From: Hypsibius dujardini
Taxonomy: Eukaryota; Tardigrada; Eutardigrada; Parachela; Hypsibiidae
Reading direction: 5' to 3'
NCBI GenBank assembly: GCA_001579985.1
Contig: LRSR01007938.1
Coordinates: forward strand, 79,423-143,422
Length of the DNA stretch: 64,000 nt
Shown: positions 51,330 through 63,910 of the stretch, piece after piece
How the letters are laid out: the number at the start of each line of letters is the position of its first letter
Position numbering within the stretch: position 1 is the first letter of the stretch
Notes under the pieces: generated by a model
The model's database searches: none
Told to the model about the DNA's origin: nothing
The model's input: the letters and a program-made list of their open reading frames with translations, nothing else
Made by a program: the position numbers and the translations under genes

Positions 51330-52155
51330 CAGACGACAAATATTCTTATTTTTGGTATATGGACGGTTTCTGGACCTGATAAATATGATATACCATAAAC
51401 CTATGTTGGATCGTTCACACCCGTATACACACCAAGTAAAATGTGAACAATATCTGTGACTCTTTCTATTATTGGCTGAAAATAATCAACTCTGCTTGTT
51501 CTATCCTAGTCCAAAAACTACTCTAGAAATAAACGAGATACGGCGATTCTGACTAGCCATAAAGAACCTGTTCTTGAGTAAACATTTTGTTGAAGAACAA
51601 GTATTCTAGCATTTTCATATTTTGCGTTTTCATTTTAATCTCCGACTGAAACTGGTGACTGACAATTTCCTCCCGAGGGGTTTGCGAGAAAAAAATTTGA
51701 AAACTTCCGGCCTCCAAATAGTTCTTCCGTGTTTTCTCTCAAGTAAAAAAATATCAGGTTTTTTTAACGAATGAGGTCTCTTTTCTTCACCCATCAGACT
51801 GCGCTGTACATTGGACCTGTTTCTTTCTCTAAAAAGAACCGAACTTTGTGGCGGTGATGTGAACATATTGCGGTTTTATTACAGACATTATAAGGTGCAG
51901 TAAAAAAAATTGTCGCCGTTAGCATTTATATTACTAATCAGGAAAACTTTAACGGGAGATAAACTGGTTATGGGTCCTGGCAATTTTCTCTTGTCTATAC
52001 AACCCTTAATGTTTGGAAACGGCAGAAGTGCGGCACTTTCTTTCAACCAGAAGTATGCTCGATAGAAAACGACACATTCTTCGAATTTTCTCTCGAAACT
52101 GTTACTGTAACTGAATGAATATTTTACGTTTGCATTTCACAAGGGAATTGCGACA
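51330..52155. other. Intergenic stretch upstream of fusion copy 2
   Basis: No gene recognised; contains the 5' flanks of the minus-strand peptide gene and of the plus-strand fusion gene. Confidence 0.4.
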
Positions 52156-55100
52156 ATGGAGCGATTCCTGCGTTGTATCTGGACGATCACCTTGGTAGTC
52201 CAGATATATGGGCGTATAGTTTACAAGCCCAATCCAGGTAGGTTCCATATCATCTCTGTGGCAGCAGCTGTCACCTGTAATTCTTTTTGCAGCTGTTTGC
52301 TTACCCGTTTGTTTTAATGCGACTATTTTGATCCGATTATGGCCCAGAAGCTGTCTTGACTTTTAGAAAACAAATCTCAGCTAACAGATCACTCGATCAA
52401 CCTAGAAAATCAAAGCAAAAATGTTACGTAATGTTACAAACAGGGCCACGTCTACGTAATTGTATATTAATAGCTATTTCTGAAAGATTCATTCGTAAAG
52501 AAAACCATAAATAAAACACAATCTTAGAAGTTACATGTTGCGGGACACAGAATATCCGCATAATAAGTTTCTGTATGACTGATCAATTTTTCCTCAAAAT
52601 ACAAGTGAGCCGAAAATTATTTTCCAGAAAGCGCATTGGACGACACCTTACTCGCACTACCTTCGAGCGCTACGTTTCTGGAGGGCGACATCTTCAACAT
52701 CGATGCTCCATCAAACACAACAGTAAGTGTTGAATAACCCGTGTAATAATTGGAGACTACTTGCCAATAACTTGAGATGCAAGTATCTTTTAGGGAACGG
52801 GTGCTAACGGAATTTTAGACGATGCATTGAAATGGAAAAGTTTAGTCATCCCTTTTGCGTTCTCAAAGGCATTCCGTACGTCAATGTGGAGCACCTGCAG
52901 ATGAATGAGTTGGTGGTCGTTTTTCAGCACGTTTTTTTACTTCGTAGAGAATGAACCAGACAGAATTAAGCTTGTCGTGGATGCCATGGATATGTTTGAA
53001 AAGGCAACTTGTCTCACATTTATTCAGCGTACCACACAAATGCAGTATCTCCAATTCTTCTTCGACCCCTTGGGGTGAGCTTAACGTTAGTTGGAAAATG
53101 GCCAGACATATGAATCGGTCAGCGTCTTGTTTCCATAGGTGTTATTCGCATTTTGGAAAGCAAGCGCCAAATCCCAATGGACAGCGAGTGGCGTTGAGCA
53201 TCAATCGTAAAATTCTTTGAGTTTTTTTATAATCTTGACTATGTGTATTGACTTGTTGGAGGTATTTCTAGTCTGCTTCACGGACCACAAGAGCGGGATA
53301 GCTCAACACGAAATTATGCACGCTATCGGTAAGCTCGTTCACATTTGCGAAAGACAGATAACTTCGTGATGCGAATGGTATTGCTTACAATGTTTAGTCT
53401 CACTTGGGATGGTTTCTGGGGAATAATCTGGGAGCGAAATGAAGCATCCATTTAGTAATTGCTAGTATTGATAGAACTGAAATTTATTCGTCATTAAATT
53501 CAGCCGGACAAGGGTGAAAAATATTAGAAGTTTCCGCTTTCGTTAACATTTACTTTGTCGATTTATATTTTAAAAAAATGTTTCTAGAAGTGAATTTTCT
53601 ACACCTCGTGGTTTAAACACGCAAATCTTGAACAGTAAGTAGTTGGCAGTAATAATTTTCGCTTGTTACTAGAATGAATAATAACCCCCGTCCCTTGTGT
53701 CCAGAAAATCTCTATAGGGGATAATCAAAATGACTTCAGTGATAAGATTACCAATTCGAATAAGTTCCTTGAAATTTGCAATATTTCCGTAAACTTAGAG
53801 TAAAGTGGAGAACCTTTACTGAAATTTTTAAAAAACGTTTATGAACCTAATTTACTAAAATTTGTTTGTATATGTATGGCAAATCATTACAACTGGAATC
53901 AATCCTATAGATCTTACCTCTTCGTCGTAACACATTTTCCACAAAAAGTTTTTAACTGCTTTTGATGTCCATCGTGGGACCAAAGTAATGTGCCGTGATA
54001 TTCACGCAAGCGTATGAGGTTGCGTCTCTACTTCTGAAAACCAGAAGGGCATCAAATTACTTACTTACCTCATCCCAAGTTTCCGCTAGACTTCTTCATA
54101 AGATGCCTTCTCAAACAAGGTGTTAGTCCATATTTATTGGTACATAGAGGAGAACCAGTTACACCAAGCCTGGTGAATGGTATTCCACAGAAGGCCTCCA
54201 CCTGCGTGCTAAATTTTGTAATATTTTTAAACCACAAACTGATTTATTCTCGCCTTATTTTCATTAATTTCTTTATCGGTCGTTGCCGTTACAGGTTTTT
54301 ATCATGAACAGTCAAGGTTGGATCGAGATGACTACGTCGACATCAACTGGTCAAATATTAGACCAGGTAAGATACCATTTTCTGTAAAATTAATTTAATG
54401 AGCTAAGAACGGGTACTACTCGTATTGCGAACATGCTTTCCATATCCCTACAAAAATAACGCAACTTGCAGCAGTGCTCTTAACTGCATGTAGAATATTC
54501 TTTGGAATATTACTTCGTTTGTCCTTCATAGATAACCAAGACCAGTTCCAAAAATACCCTTCCACAGCATTCGGTGAACCATACGATTTCGGTTCTGTTT
54601 TACATTACGGAATGTATGACTTTGCAATTGACCCGTCGGTTTGGACTATTCGACCAAAGGAAAAGTACAGAGATCAAAAAATCGGCCAACGAAATGGGCT
54701 CAGCGCGACCGACATACGAAAAATAAATAAAATGTACAACTGCACCAAACAGTTAGCAGCAACCACACCGACACCACCAGGTACTTTTTAAGCTTGGTAG
54801 TATGTCTCAGGGAAAGATTATTGACTTGCATGCTGTCCTTCCCAAGGTCCATCAGACCCTCAATTCGACACGCCTCACCGCGGATGTTACTATACCCTTG
54901 CCGGAGAGTCACGACCTGGAAAGGGCAAATTTACCGCAGGCGACTTGGACATGACCCTTTGCACATATATCATTGTGGCGTTCGGATCCATTAAAAATTA
55001 TCGGCTTACTATTGGTAGCGACCTAAGCGGTAAGCATTCTGTAAGCTAACAATTCCGAAGAAACATTCGGGACGATGTCATTGCTACTTGTTTCTTTCTG

Positions 55101-58100
55101 AAATGATCACAAATTGCCAAACTATCAGAATGTCGAGACTTGTTCATTTATATTTCTAAGAAGTGCTCCGATGAACTGGAATCGGCTGTATAGGGCCATT
55201 TCAGATTTGGATGTCAAATAAGGGCGCTCATGGTATTGATTGATTGGGGCATGTTGTTTTATATGCAGTTACTAATAGCAAATATTTTTACTTCCATTTT
55301 TATTAGTATTGTAATCGAGTTTTTCGTGATTGACAATACCGTCTTTGACTATTTTCTCGGCAAATGTTAATAAATTTAAATAACCTGACGCAAAATGTCG
55401 CTGGACCAGCAAAATATCAATTGTCGACGCTTTTGTAGAGGGTTCTGAACGGGGACAACTGCCAGTGTCCGGTTAACTTTCTTTTGATTGGGTTTTTAGG
55501 TTCCGCCCATCGACCTCCGTTCTTCACCTACCAAATTTTGAATTTACTCAATCAAACATCATGCAATGATTGGTAAAAAATTGAGCTTCGGCTCGAATTC
55601 CCGTCTGATGCTGAAAAACCGGCAAAAATTTACCCTGGTTCTTCCCAAATAGACTGAAATCGCATTTTTTTGTGGCAATTTAGTCCGTTTCAGGCCACGA
55701 AGACCGACTATTTTTAATTAACATCCAACTCATTAATGTTTTCAATAAATAAATAAATAAAATAAATTGTAGTAACATTCAAGGATCTACCGTACGTCAA
55801 AAACTATTCCTTGTATTCCACTCGGTCGGCGCGATAAGTCAATTCTCTCTTAGAATTACTGTCGTACTTGTAATCACAATTGAACTTAATTGAACACAAT
55901 TGAACAATAATAAATTTCCGGCCTAAAAAAAAACATATTTTATACTGCGATCGGTCAGAATTTCGGCTGTTTAGTAGGTTATGCTTAGGCGTGAATATAT
56001 TTATGGGCGGTCAGGGTTGCGTCATCGTGGAGACGTTAGTAGTTTATAGTACGCAAGTAGAAAAAGAATAATTAACCTAATTAAGGCACTCCGACAGTAT
56101 CATTGAATAAACAAAAATCATCAGCACAAATGCATAACAATATCATGCAAACGTAAAACGAAATACATCAACTGTAAATTAATTACCATTACTTATGATA
56201 AAAGATTAAAATTATTCAATTAGACATGTAAAACAAGTAAGAGTTGCTAATGCCAGTCAATTTGGTATTTTTGGTAAATTATCCTTAACATGAAATCAAC
56301 CCCTCCTAATTCAAGATTAATGAAGTGGACATCGATTACATGCAGTGTTACAAAGAACTTTATTTATTTCATTTTGTTTTTTTCTTCATTCCACGCGTTT
56401 ATTTCATTTGGTATGAAATCTGAATCTGTCTGATTCGTTTATTTTATTTAATTCCTTTTATATACGTCGTTTTAGTGATATTTTTCACTCATTTTTCTCA
56501 TGTTTATTTATTTCCTTATGGAACATCCGTTAATGACGTCAGTATTGGTCAAGGGGGTGAAATTTGATTGGAGAGCTATGTGCGTGCTGCTCAACAAACA
56601 TTTTCACAGATAGCGGGCACGCTGTTTCAGCTGTTCATCGATGCATTCGTTAGTTCTTGTCCCAAAATTGTCAAGCGAGAGAGTTACCGGCGCGCGAACG
56701 AGAGCTGGTGGAGGACAGGCCCAATTTGGAGTGATAAAGACACATTTCAAATTTTTTCTGTAATGGAAGGGGTCTATGGTTTCTGACTTCAGAAAATGAA
56801 GACCTATGGGGTGTTACAAAATTTTTGACAAACTCTGACGTTAAGGGAAAGGGTGTTGGGTCGCCTAATAAAACTTAATGACGTCATTAACGGATGTTTC
56901 CTTATTAAAATCCTTTTATTTGTGCCATTTATATATTTTATTTATCAGATTTTATTATACTGTACACACACAGAGCCACAAACCCACCCATCCCTACACA
57001 CACACGCCCACACACATGCGAATTTAGGTCTTAGGTCGTTCGTTCCGCCCGCGTTGGCGTGTTTTAAGACCGGTGTCAGTGAATGGACTGTGTTTACATG
57101 TACGTGAACTTCCGCTCACGCTCACTACCTGTTTGTGTTTCATTTTCTACGTAGAAGCTGCACGTAGACCGGTTCGGCGCTCACTTGTGTATGCGTGTGT
57201 GTGTGGCTGGGTGTGTGTGACTCAACGTGGTGTCTGTGTGTCCCCTCTTTTCTCTCTCGTACTACAGTATTTGTTTATCTCGGCCAATACGGACGCGAGA
57301 TTATATCTATTATAATTGAGCTATGTCTGTACACCGTAGCAAACAACACATTTCTACGTCGATAAGCACTCGATGTCTCATCTGATTGGCTCCATTGATA
57401 CGATTCGATGTGCTGTTAGGTCTACCAACCGGAAGTTGGATAGTTAACAAGTTCATTAGACTGAAAGTAGAGAAAGGTGGAGAAGTAAACTGGAAGAAAG
57501 GAAAAAGGAAGTACAACTACTGTAATGCCGCTTTAGCTTCGCGCACCTGTAGCACCGCCCCGGGCGATTTTCCCCCCACTCCGTGTCTTATTGCCCGGAC
57601 AGTATATACTGAAAATGCTGTGTTTGTTGCGCGAAGCTAATGCGGCAGTACAGTAACTCTAAAACTAATAAACACATGAATATATAGAGAAGTGTTAACT
57701 ATAGAAATGATAGCAAATAGCACGTACATCAACATTACATACAACTAATTAGCTGTATCAACACAATAGGATTAATAGGGTAGACAGAGTTACTAACTAA
57801 ACACAGTACTAGTGAGTAAACCGGCTATAATGATTGGATATGAGGACCGGTTGGGCGTGGTCCAACAGTGCTGATGGGGCGCTATTCAAACCAAACGTAT
57901 TGAGCACGACAATCAGTTGACGACAGCTTTGATTACCGTCAAATACCTTCGGTTAATGTTCTCCAATTCCTGATTGGGTCCAGAGTCCCGTAATCGATAA
58001 GGAAAGGACAAAAAGCTTACAAACAGGTGAACGTACAGTTCAGACTGACAGATTGACTAACTGACAGAAGGATAGAAGGGCAGACAGACGGAGAGACACA

Positions 58101-61100
58101 GACAGAAAGACGGACTGACAGACTGATATACAGACTTACAAACAAACAAACAGACACATCGACATACACAGAGACACAAACACAGGCAGACGGACGTCGC
58201 GGCGACTGAGACGTTAACACCCTAAAATGGCGAGTCACAATTGAGTTACTCGTAGACTTCTATGTTGATGAGCGCATCCGAGAGCATCGGCTCCGTGCGG
58301 ATCTAAACAATCTTGCTACAGACTGTACCACTAAATTACCTCTAAACATGTAGCAGCGGCTCTCTCTTGGGCAGTACGAGTACCTGCTCCGAGACTCTTG
58401 ATAAGAATCCTAAAGAGAAATTTGAAGAATGTTTGGTTCTTTTTGTGTGAGTGGTGAGTGATAACAGTACGAGCAGTAACTCAGTCAGTACCAATTCGTA
58501 CAGTATTACAGCACAGCATGAGTAATGGGTTATGACTTACCCTATCCTTGTCACAATTTCACTGTGAGAACAGGCCTTACGGCCGGTATATGGGGTATTC
58601 GGTACACTGTCTCAAATTCAGTTTTAAAAAATAACGCTAAATCGTGCCGTTTACTGGAAAAATGTAAATATAAGTCACAGATAAGCTATAACTCGCAAAG
58701 TTTGAAGTTTTATGTCTGACTAGTTGACACCAATTTCTAGCGACGCTGGACAAGCTTAAGGAGAGGAGGAGGGACAACAGTAACCCTAACCTAAAGATAT
58801 TCCTGAGCGTTGGGGGACCAGCTGATTCGGCTACTATTAGCACAATTGCGCGGGACGCCTCCAAGAGTCACGCGTTCGCTCGTGCAGCAGCTCGTACACT
58901 TCGCAGTAGCGGTCTGGACGGCCTGGATATTATATACCAACAGAAAGCTGGTTTGGAACCTGCAAAATTCTTTTCTTTCATTCAGGTAAGCGAGATAGGC
59001 CTTAGGCAACCTAATAAGGTACAGGTTTTTGAGACATAACTGGAAACATAGAATAAATTTTGCTACATAAATGATAAAACGAAATCGGATATTTCGATGC
59101 TGCTGAAGAACGCACAGAAATTGCTGAACGACAATGTATTTTTTGCATGAACGCGCTTACGTTCGTCATTCCCGTTAAATTTGCAATTCGGTTGTGTCTC
59201 CTAGCCTCCACTAAAGTTTTCTCACTGATTTTTACTGACTTCCACAGTGATAACTCCACTTAATTTCCCACCGGATTCTACATTAAATTATCCGTTTTAT
59301 GGGGTTGAAACATTGGATTTCACGTTTCTGTAAACAAGAAGAGATTTCAATAACTGAACAAATTCACTGGAAGCTATAACTTCCGTCTTCTCAGGAGTGA
59401 TTTTTTTTACTGCAGAAACAGCTAAGAGAACGGCAAAAATTCTTTATTCGAAAGCCTGAAAAAAAATCTCGAGTTTTTTCTCGTTTCAAAAAAAAACCAA
59501 GCTGCGTGGTTCTGAATATTGACCATAAATGACAAACAATGAAAAACCTAATTCGCACGCCATTCCTTTCCCGATAGGAGCTTCAACGAGCTTTCGCAAT
59601 CGAAAGTTACGAAACCGATTCTGTAAGACTCGCGATTTCTCTTGTCGTTTTCTCGGACCCAACATTAACGGGCTCAATCAACGCCAAAGACTTAGATCCG
59701 TAAGTGAAACTTACCGAGCATTAGCCTGACCGTATTTTAATTCTACAGCGTGTACTCGTTACCAGATTGGTGGATATCGTTAATGTCGCGGCCTATGACT
59801 TTGCTGGCACGGATCGCAAAAGTATCAGCCATCCCTCTCCAACGACGCTGGGCCCTGTTGGATTGCCACAAATTTATAACATGGTATGAGAAATTAGGAC
59901 ACGTGATACCCGAACAAGGAACAAGGTCCCGTTTATCCACTGGTGAGCCAAGCGCATCAGGAGACTATTCCCTAATATCGTATTTTCGAACCAAATTGTC
60001 TGTAATCGAACTCCAAACAGAACAATACTATACAGGGTATCTGTAGAAATACTATGGGTCATACCAAGGTAATTTTGAGACAAATGTTAATTTTGTCCAC
60101 GCCACAGGAATCAGCTAAACTCGGAAACCAAAAACGCTAATTAATTTGACTTTCGGCATCCTATATGAGACATTCAAATGAACGTTACTAAAGATCAATA
60201 GCGTCCCAGCTACCATTTTTGTCTGATTGTCTAGAAAACTTTTTTTGTAACTTTCTCAATTTTGCAAACGATAGTGCCGAAAGGGTCGCCACGGAGCGAG
60301 AAAATTTCGAAAGCGGTGGTAAGAGAGGTCAGCATCATCTTCCGTCCGAGGGAAGAAGTGTATAGATTACTCTAAGATTGAATAAATTGAATTACTTTAA
60401 ACATTTGTTTTCGCAGGACTATCTGTGGAAGCGAATACAAGATGAGCTATGACTAGTTTTTGAAAATTATTTGAAAATACTGGAACTTTTTCGTCAATCT
60501 GTAGTCTAGGCCTGGCGCCCCGAAAGCGTAAACCAAGCCAGGATGCGGAAAATCCGTTACTACCATACTGCGCAGAATTGAATACCCTATCGAATAAGTA
60601 GTGAGGCATTTCCTTCCTGCAGTTTAGAGAGCGGCTGCATTATAAGTTATTTCAAAACAAGTTCGCACATGGTTCAGAGGCGGAATTGCGGCAAACCGGG
60701 AAAACTGCGCAAATACGTTATTTTCGGAATGCTTTCCGTCTGCTTTTCGAATCTGAAAATGGCAACAAATAGTTTTGGTCTTCTGTTGTTGTTTTTAACT
60801 GAATGTTACGACCTACTGGGTTACAATTTTATCATTTTGCCAATATCCCCCATGCAGTTGGTATACAAGCTGAGATTAAATGTTTCAATGAAACTACGTT
60901 TGTGTTAATTTTTGTTGCTTCACGTACAGGCAAAAATTTCGCTGATATAAAACATATTTAGTAAAGGAGCTACATTATTTTCCACAATCAGGAAACAGTA
61001 ACGGACATTAGACAGACAGTCACACTTTTTGTCACACAGTCACACTGAAAGTCAAAAAAAGACACACTTTCTTCATTTAATTATTGTTTTCGTGGCAGGA

Positions 61101-61845
61101 AGGGTTGATAAGAGATATTAATGGTCAATATTCACATTTTGAACTAAAATTTTGCCTGAGAATGTCGGAAGACAAAATATTGAAAAATTCAAAATCATGT
61201 GTATTTCGAACAAGATGGTCCCGGATAAGTTTCAACTTCATTCATTTTGGTTTTAACTTTTGACACTTGATGCCATCGCTAACTGAACACAAAATATCTG
61301 TAACTTCAGTAACAGATATTTTACGTTAAAGGAATCCTTTCTGGATCTATGGCTCAAGCGCGGCTTTCAGAAATCAAAATTAGTAGTGGGCCTACCGTTT
61401 TACGGTCACGGATGGCTGCTTGATGACAGCACAAATCACGACCTGGGTTCCGCTGCACGGCAGTGGATAACTGCCAGTGCCTACACAAGCGAACAGGGGA
61501 CCTGGCCGTACTTCGAAATTTGTGAGCGCATCAAACAAGACACGGCGACCAACTTTTTCGATTCGAGCATTCAGGCGTCGTATGCCTACACAGATGCCTG
61601 GTGGATAGGCTATGATGACGTTAAGACAATCAGAACTAAGGTTTGCAGGCGGCAATAAATTCCTTATAGTTATCGAAGACGTTTCCTATTTATATTGATA
61701 CTTATTTTAGACGAACTGGGCACGACTTCATGGGTTCGGTGTTTATGCATGGGACGTGTCACAGGACGATTTCAGAAATGTGTGTGGAGGTGGCAAGAAT
61801 CCTCTGCTGAACGCCATCAAAGAGGAGATGAACAAATCTCAATAA
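52156..61845 (+). CDS. Astacin-GH18 (chitinase-like) fusion protein, copy 2
   Basis: Complete 647-residue model in 14 exons: 52156-52237, 52628-52722, 52794-52875, 52948-53074, 53139-53206, 53272-53328, 54295-54366, 54532-54780, 54847-55029, 58741-58985, 59578-59699, 59766-59883, 61332-61640, 61711-61845. All phases agree; several exon lengths (82, 127, 72, 309) equal those of copy 1. Signal peptide, propeptide with FLEGDI, mature start altered to KSLVIPFAF. Zinc site HEIMHAIGFYHEQSRLD intact, Met-turn SVLHYG. After a short Thr/Pro linker comes GH18: RGCYY, CTYIIVAFGS, LKIFLSVGG, DGLDIIYQ at about 398-405, NVAAYDF, GLPFYGHGW, WWIGYDD. The catalytic DxxDxDxE has lost the third Asp and the Glu (Ile, Gln), so the GH18 half is non-catalytic. 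The acceptor at 59766 is the only one that keeps frame. The stop overlaps an AATAAA. Confidence 0.92.
56520..56901. mobile_element. 380-bp element with 22-bp terminal inverted repeats
   Basis: GGAACATCCGTTAATGACGTCA at the left end is repeated in reverse complement, with one or two changes, at the right end. The interior has no credible transposase. A MITE of undetermined superfamily; it lies in an intron. Confidence 0.7.
57520..57653. mobile_element. Palindromic MITE, copy 3
   Basis: Ends CTGTAATGCCGC and GCGGCAGTACAG with TA flanks (57518-57519, 57654-57655). Arms extend about 35 bp (GCTTTAGCTTCGCGCA). Confidence 0.78.
58060..58200. repeat. (ACAG)n-rich tract
   Basis: Interrupted ACAGACAG units within the large intron of fusion copy 2. 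Confidence 0.75.
59884..61331 (+). other. Long intron of fusion copy 2
   Basis: 1.45-kb intron before the penultimate exon. No gene or repeat recognised. Confidence 0.6.
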
Positions 61846-62160
61846 ACTTACTTCGAAAAGTGCTGAAAAATGTGATATATGTTAGCCGAGAGCATATTTG
61901 TCTGAAAATTGTCTGTATTGCTTGGACATAGTACTTTCTGTACCGTAATCGCATAAAAACAGTTTCAATTTTTTCAGAGCATTGCTGGGGAGCAGCTGAC
62001 CGGGCGAGTACCATAAAATACCGTAATTCATACTTAAAAATTACATTAACGATTTCACTTGAGTTTGAACGTAGTAAACCTAATTTTTACTCTTAAGGTA
62101 TAGTCAACGTTACATTTCTTGACAGCACCGTATCTCAAATCCTATTTAGAATTGATCAGT

Positions 62161-62251
62161 GGGTCCGATTTTGTTGTTATGTTAGGGGGCAAGTCTTGAG
62201 AGACATGTCTGTTCAAGTATCTTTCTTTCTACTTAAGGATCTCAAAGTCTG
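62161..62251. repeat. Direct repeat, left copy
   Basis: About 90 bp nearly identical to 63911-64000 (shared GTTATGTTAGGGGGCAAGTC and onward), 1750 bp apart. The right copy runs off the window. Confidence 0.9.
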
Positions 62252-62479
62252 ATTTCTGACGCGGTCATAAAATGCTATGCATTTTAATAACGAGCGGATC
62301 GAGTGCTTCAAAACAATCAAACTAGTTATTTCAAACAAAAATTTCGACTACTGGCAAGTTCTGGGACAAAGCTTTTCCAAAGTCAGTCGTGCCGCCTGTG
62401 ATATACTTATGCTCACATACTTAGTACACATAATATACTTAATATTTATTTCATATACTTCTTCATAGTTCATGTTGTA

Positions 62480-62770
62480 TAGCTCATGCCTGTCGGTTAT
62501 ACTTATATGCTTATACTTATATACAGTACTTTTAATTATATACCTATACTTATATACCTATACTTATATACCTATACTTATATAACTATACTTGCATACT
62601 TATACTTATATACATTACTTTTACTTATATACTTATACTTATACACCTATACTTATATACTTATACTTATATACCTATACTTACATATTTATACTTATAT
62701 ACTTATACTTATCCCTGCACCTATTTATGCCTGGCGGTACTGTTATATATTCATACAAATACTTGTATAC
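62480..62770. repeat. Minisatellite of TATACTTATATACC units
   Basis: About 290 bp of 12-14-bp degenerate units; the Tyr/Ile/Leu-rich ORFs are artefacts. Confidence 0.9.
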
Positions 62771-63082
62771 CATCTTACTTATTTAAGGCCAATAATCAAG
62801 GACCCGCTGATCGTATTCTAAGTTGAAGGCCTGTTTTGGGCTAGGGTGAATGCCTGTTTGTGGCAGGCATCGTTCTCTAGACTTCTGTATGCTAAGATAC
62901 TTTCTATACTTGCTAATGAACTTAGCTGCTATTTGGCTGCGTACATATATCTGTATTTACTTATACTTGTATATGAACGTGATTACATATACAAAGCAAA
63001 CTATTTATAACCTATGCTACTTTTATTGTTAGCTTGTACTTCTATTTTATACTTATACACGACTGACATTAGCAGAATCTTT

Positions 63083-63290
63083 TTTAGACGCCAGGGGCGG
63101 AGCTATGGTTCATTTCTGCGACGCAACTCGGAAGCCTAAACTGAAACTAACCTATAGCTCCGCCCACTGGCATCCAAAAAAGATTCTGCTGATGTCAATC
63201 GATTCCAAATCGAATTTGAAGTGAAAGAATATAAATAATCTTGGAATCAAACGCTTTTACTGGTGTTGTTTTAACCGTTGCGGCCGGTGT
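63083..63290. repeat. Diverged copy of the 46.8-47.6 kb palindrome core
   Basis: Shares GCCAGGGG(C)GGA, CTCGGAAG, CTGAAACTA and TTGGAATCAAACG with 47175-47350, and itself folds back (AGAATCTTTTTTAGACGCCA against its complement). Confidence 0.78.
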
Positions 63291-63659
63291 ACCAGAACGC
63301 AATCAATCAATGCTACGGTGAAAGCTTTAAAGCGGCTGCCGCAATAAGAATCTTCCCCGATTTCTCCATCTCAAACAGAACTGAAGGGGACCAGTCATAT
63401 TTTCTAAAATCATGGTTTGATAGTACGTATCCGTAAAAAAGTTGGGCCCGATCTCAGATTGACACAGGTAAATATTCCCTCGTTAGATTAGCTTAGATAT
63501 AGTGAGAAACGCCAAATGCCGATACAAATAGTAACTGATTTAGAGAGTATCACGCTCGGACGACTCCGCATTCCGACGAAAATCAAACGAAAGGCATAAA
63601 TATTTGGTGATTTCTGGGCACGACTTTCAGGACTAATTTAAACCGATTGAACTAGGAAA

Positions 63660-63897
63660 AGTTTTGTTCAGCGACTTCCGTATTTCTCTTCTTCAGGTCA
63701 GGGTGGACCTTGCGGATGTTTTCCGGATTTTAGGTCGTCAGACATTCTGAGCGGCCGGTGATTTTTTAGATGAAAGACATCAATGATTTTCTTGGTCTCC
63801 AACCATAGACGATCGAAAGGCTTTGGCAAAGGCAGTGGATTCCTTGCGGCGTGGATGCGATCCAGATTGCAGACATTGTCGTAGATCACGAACATTT
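63660..63897 (-). pseudogene. KDZ-like transposase fragment
   Basis: The minus strand reads FVIYDNVCNLDRIH, then KIIDVFHLKNH. After a frame change it continues ECLTT, stop, NPENIRKVHPDLKKRNTEVA. This order (YDNxC, VDxFHxxNH, NPEN, AEQ) is that of Kyakuja-Dileera-Zisupton-type transposases in animals. A TAA replaces the expected Tyr codon, and the frame change is near 63740. It lies just inside the right copy of the 90-bp direct repeat. Confidence 0.7.
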
Positions 63898-63910
63898 TTT
63901 CCAGTCCCCC

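Larger units (their letters stand above)
55030..58740 (+). other. Large repeat-filled intron of fusion copy 2
   Basis: 3.7-kb intron between the first and second GH18 exons. Holds the TIR element at 56520-56901, MITE copy 3, CA/GT-rich patches near 56960-57240 and an ACAG tract at 58060-58200. No other gene seen. Confidence 0.7.

Noticed and set aside
62486-62821. Tyr/Ile/Leu-rich membrane-like ORF
   Set aside because: Translation of the TATACTTATATACC minisatellite.
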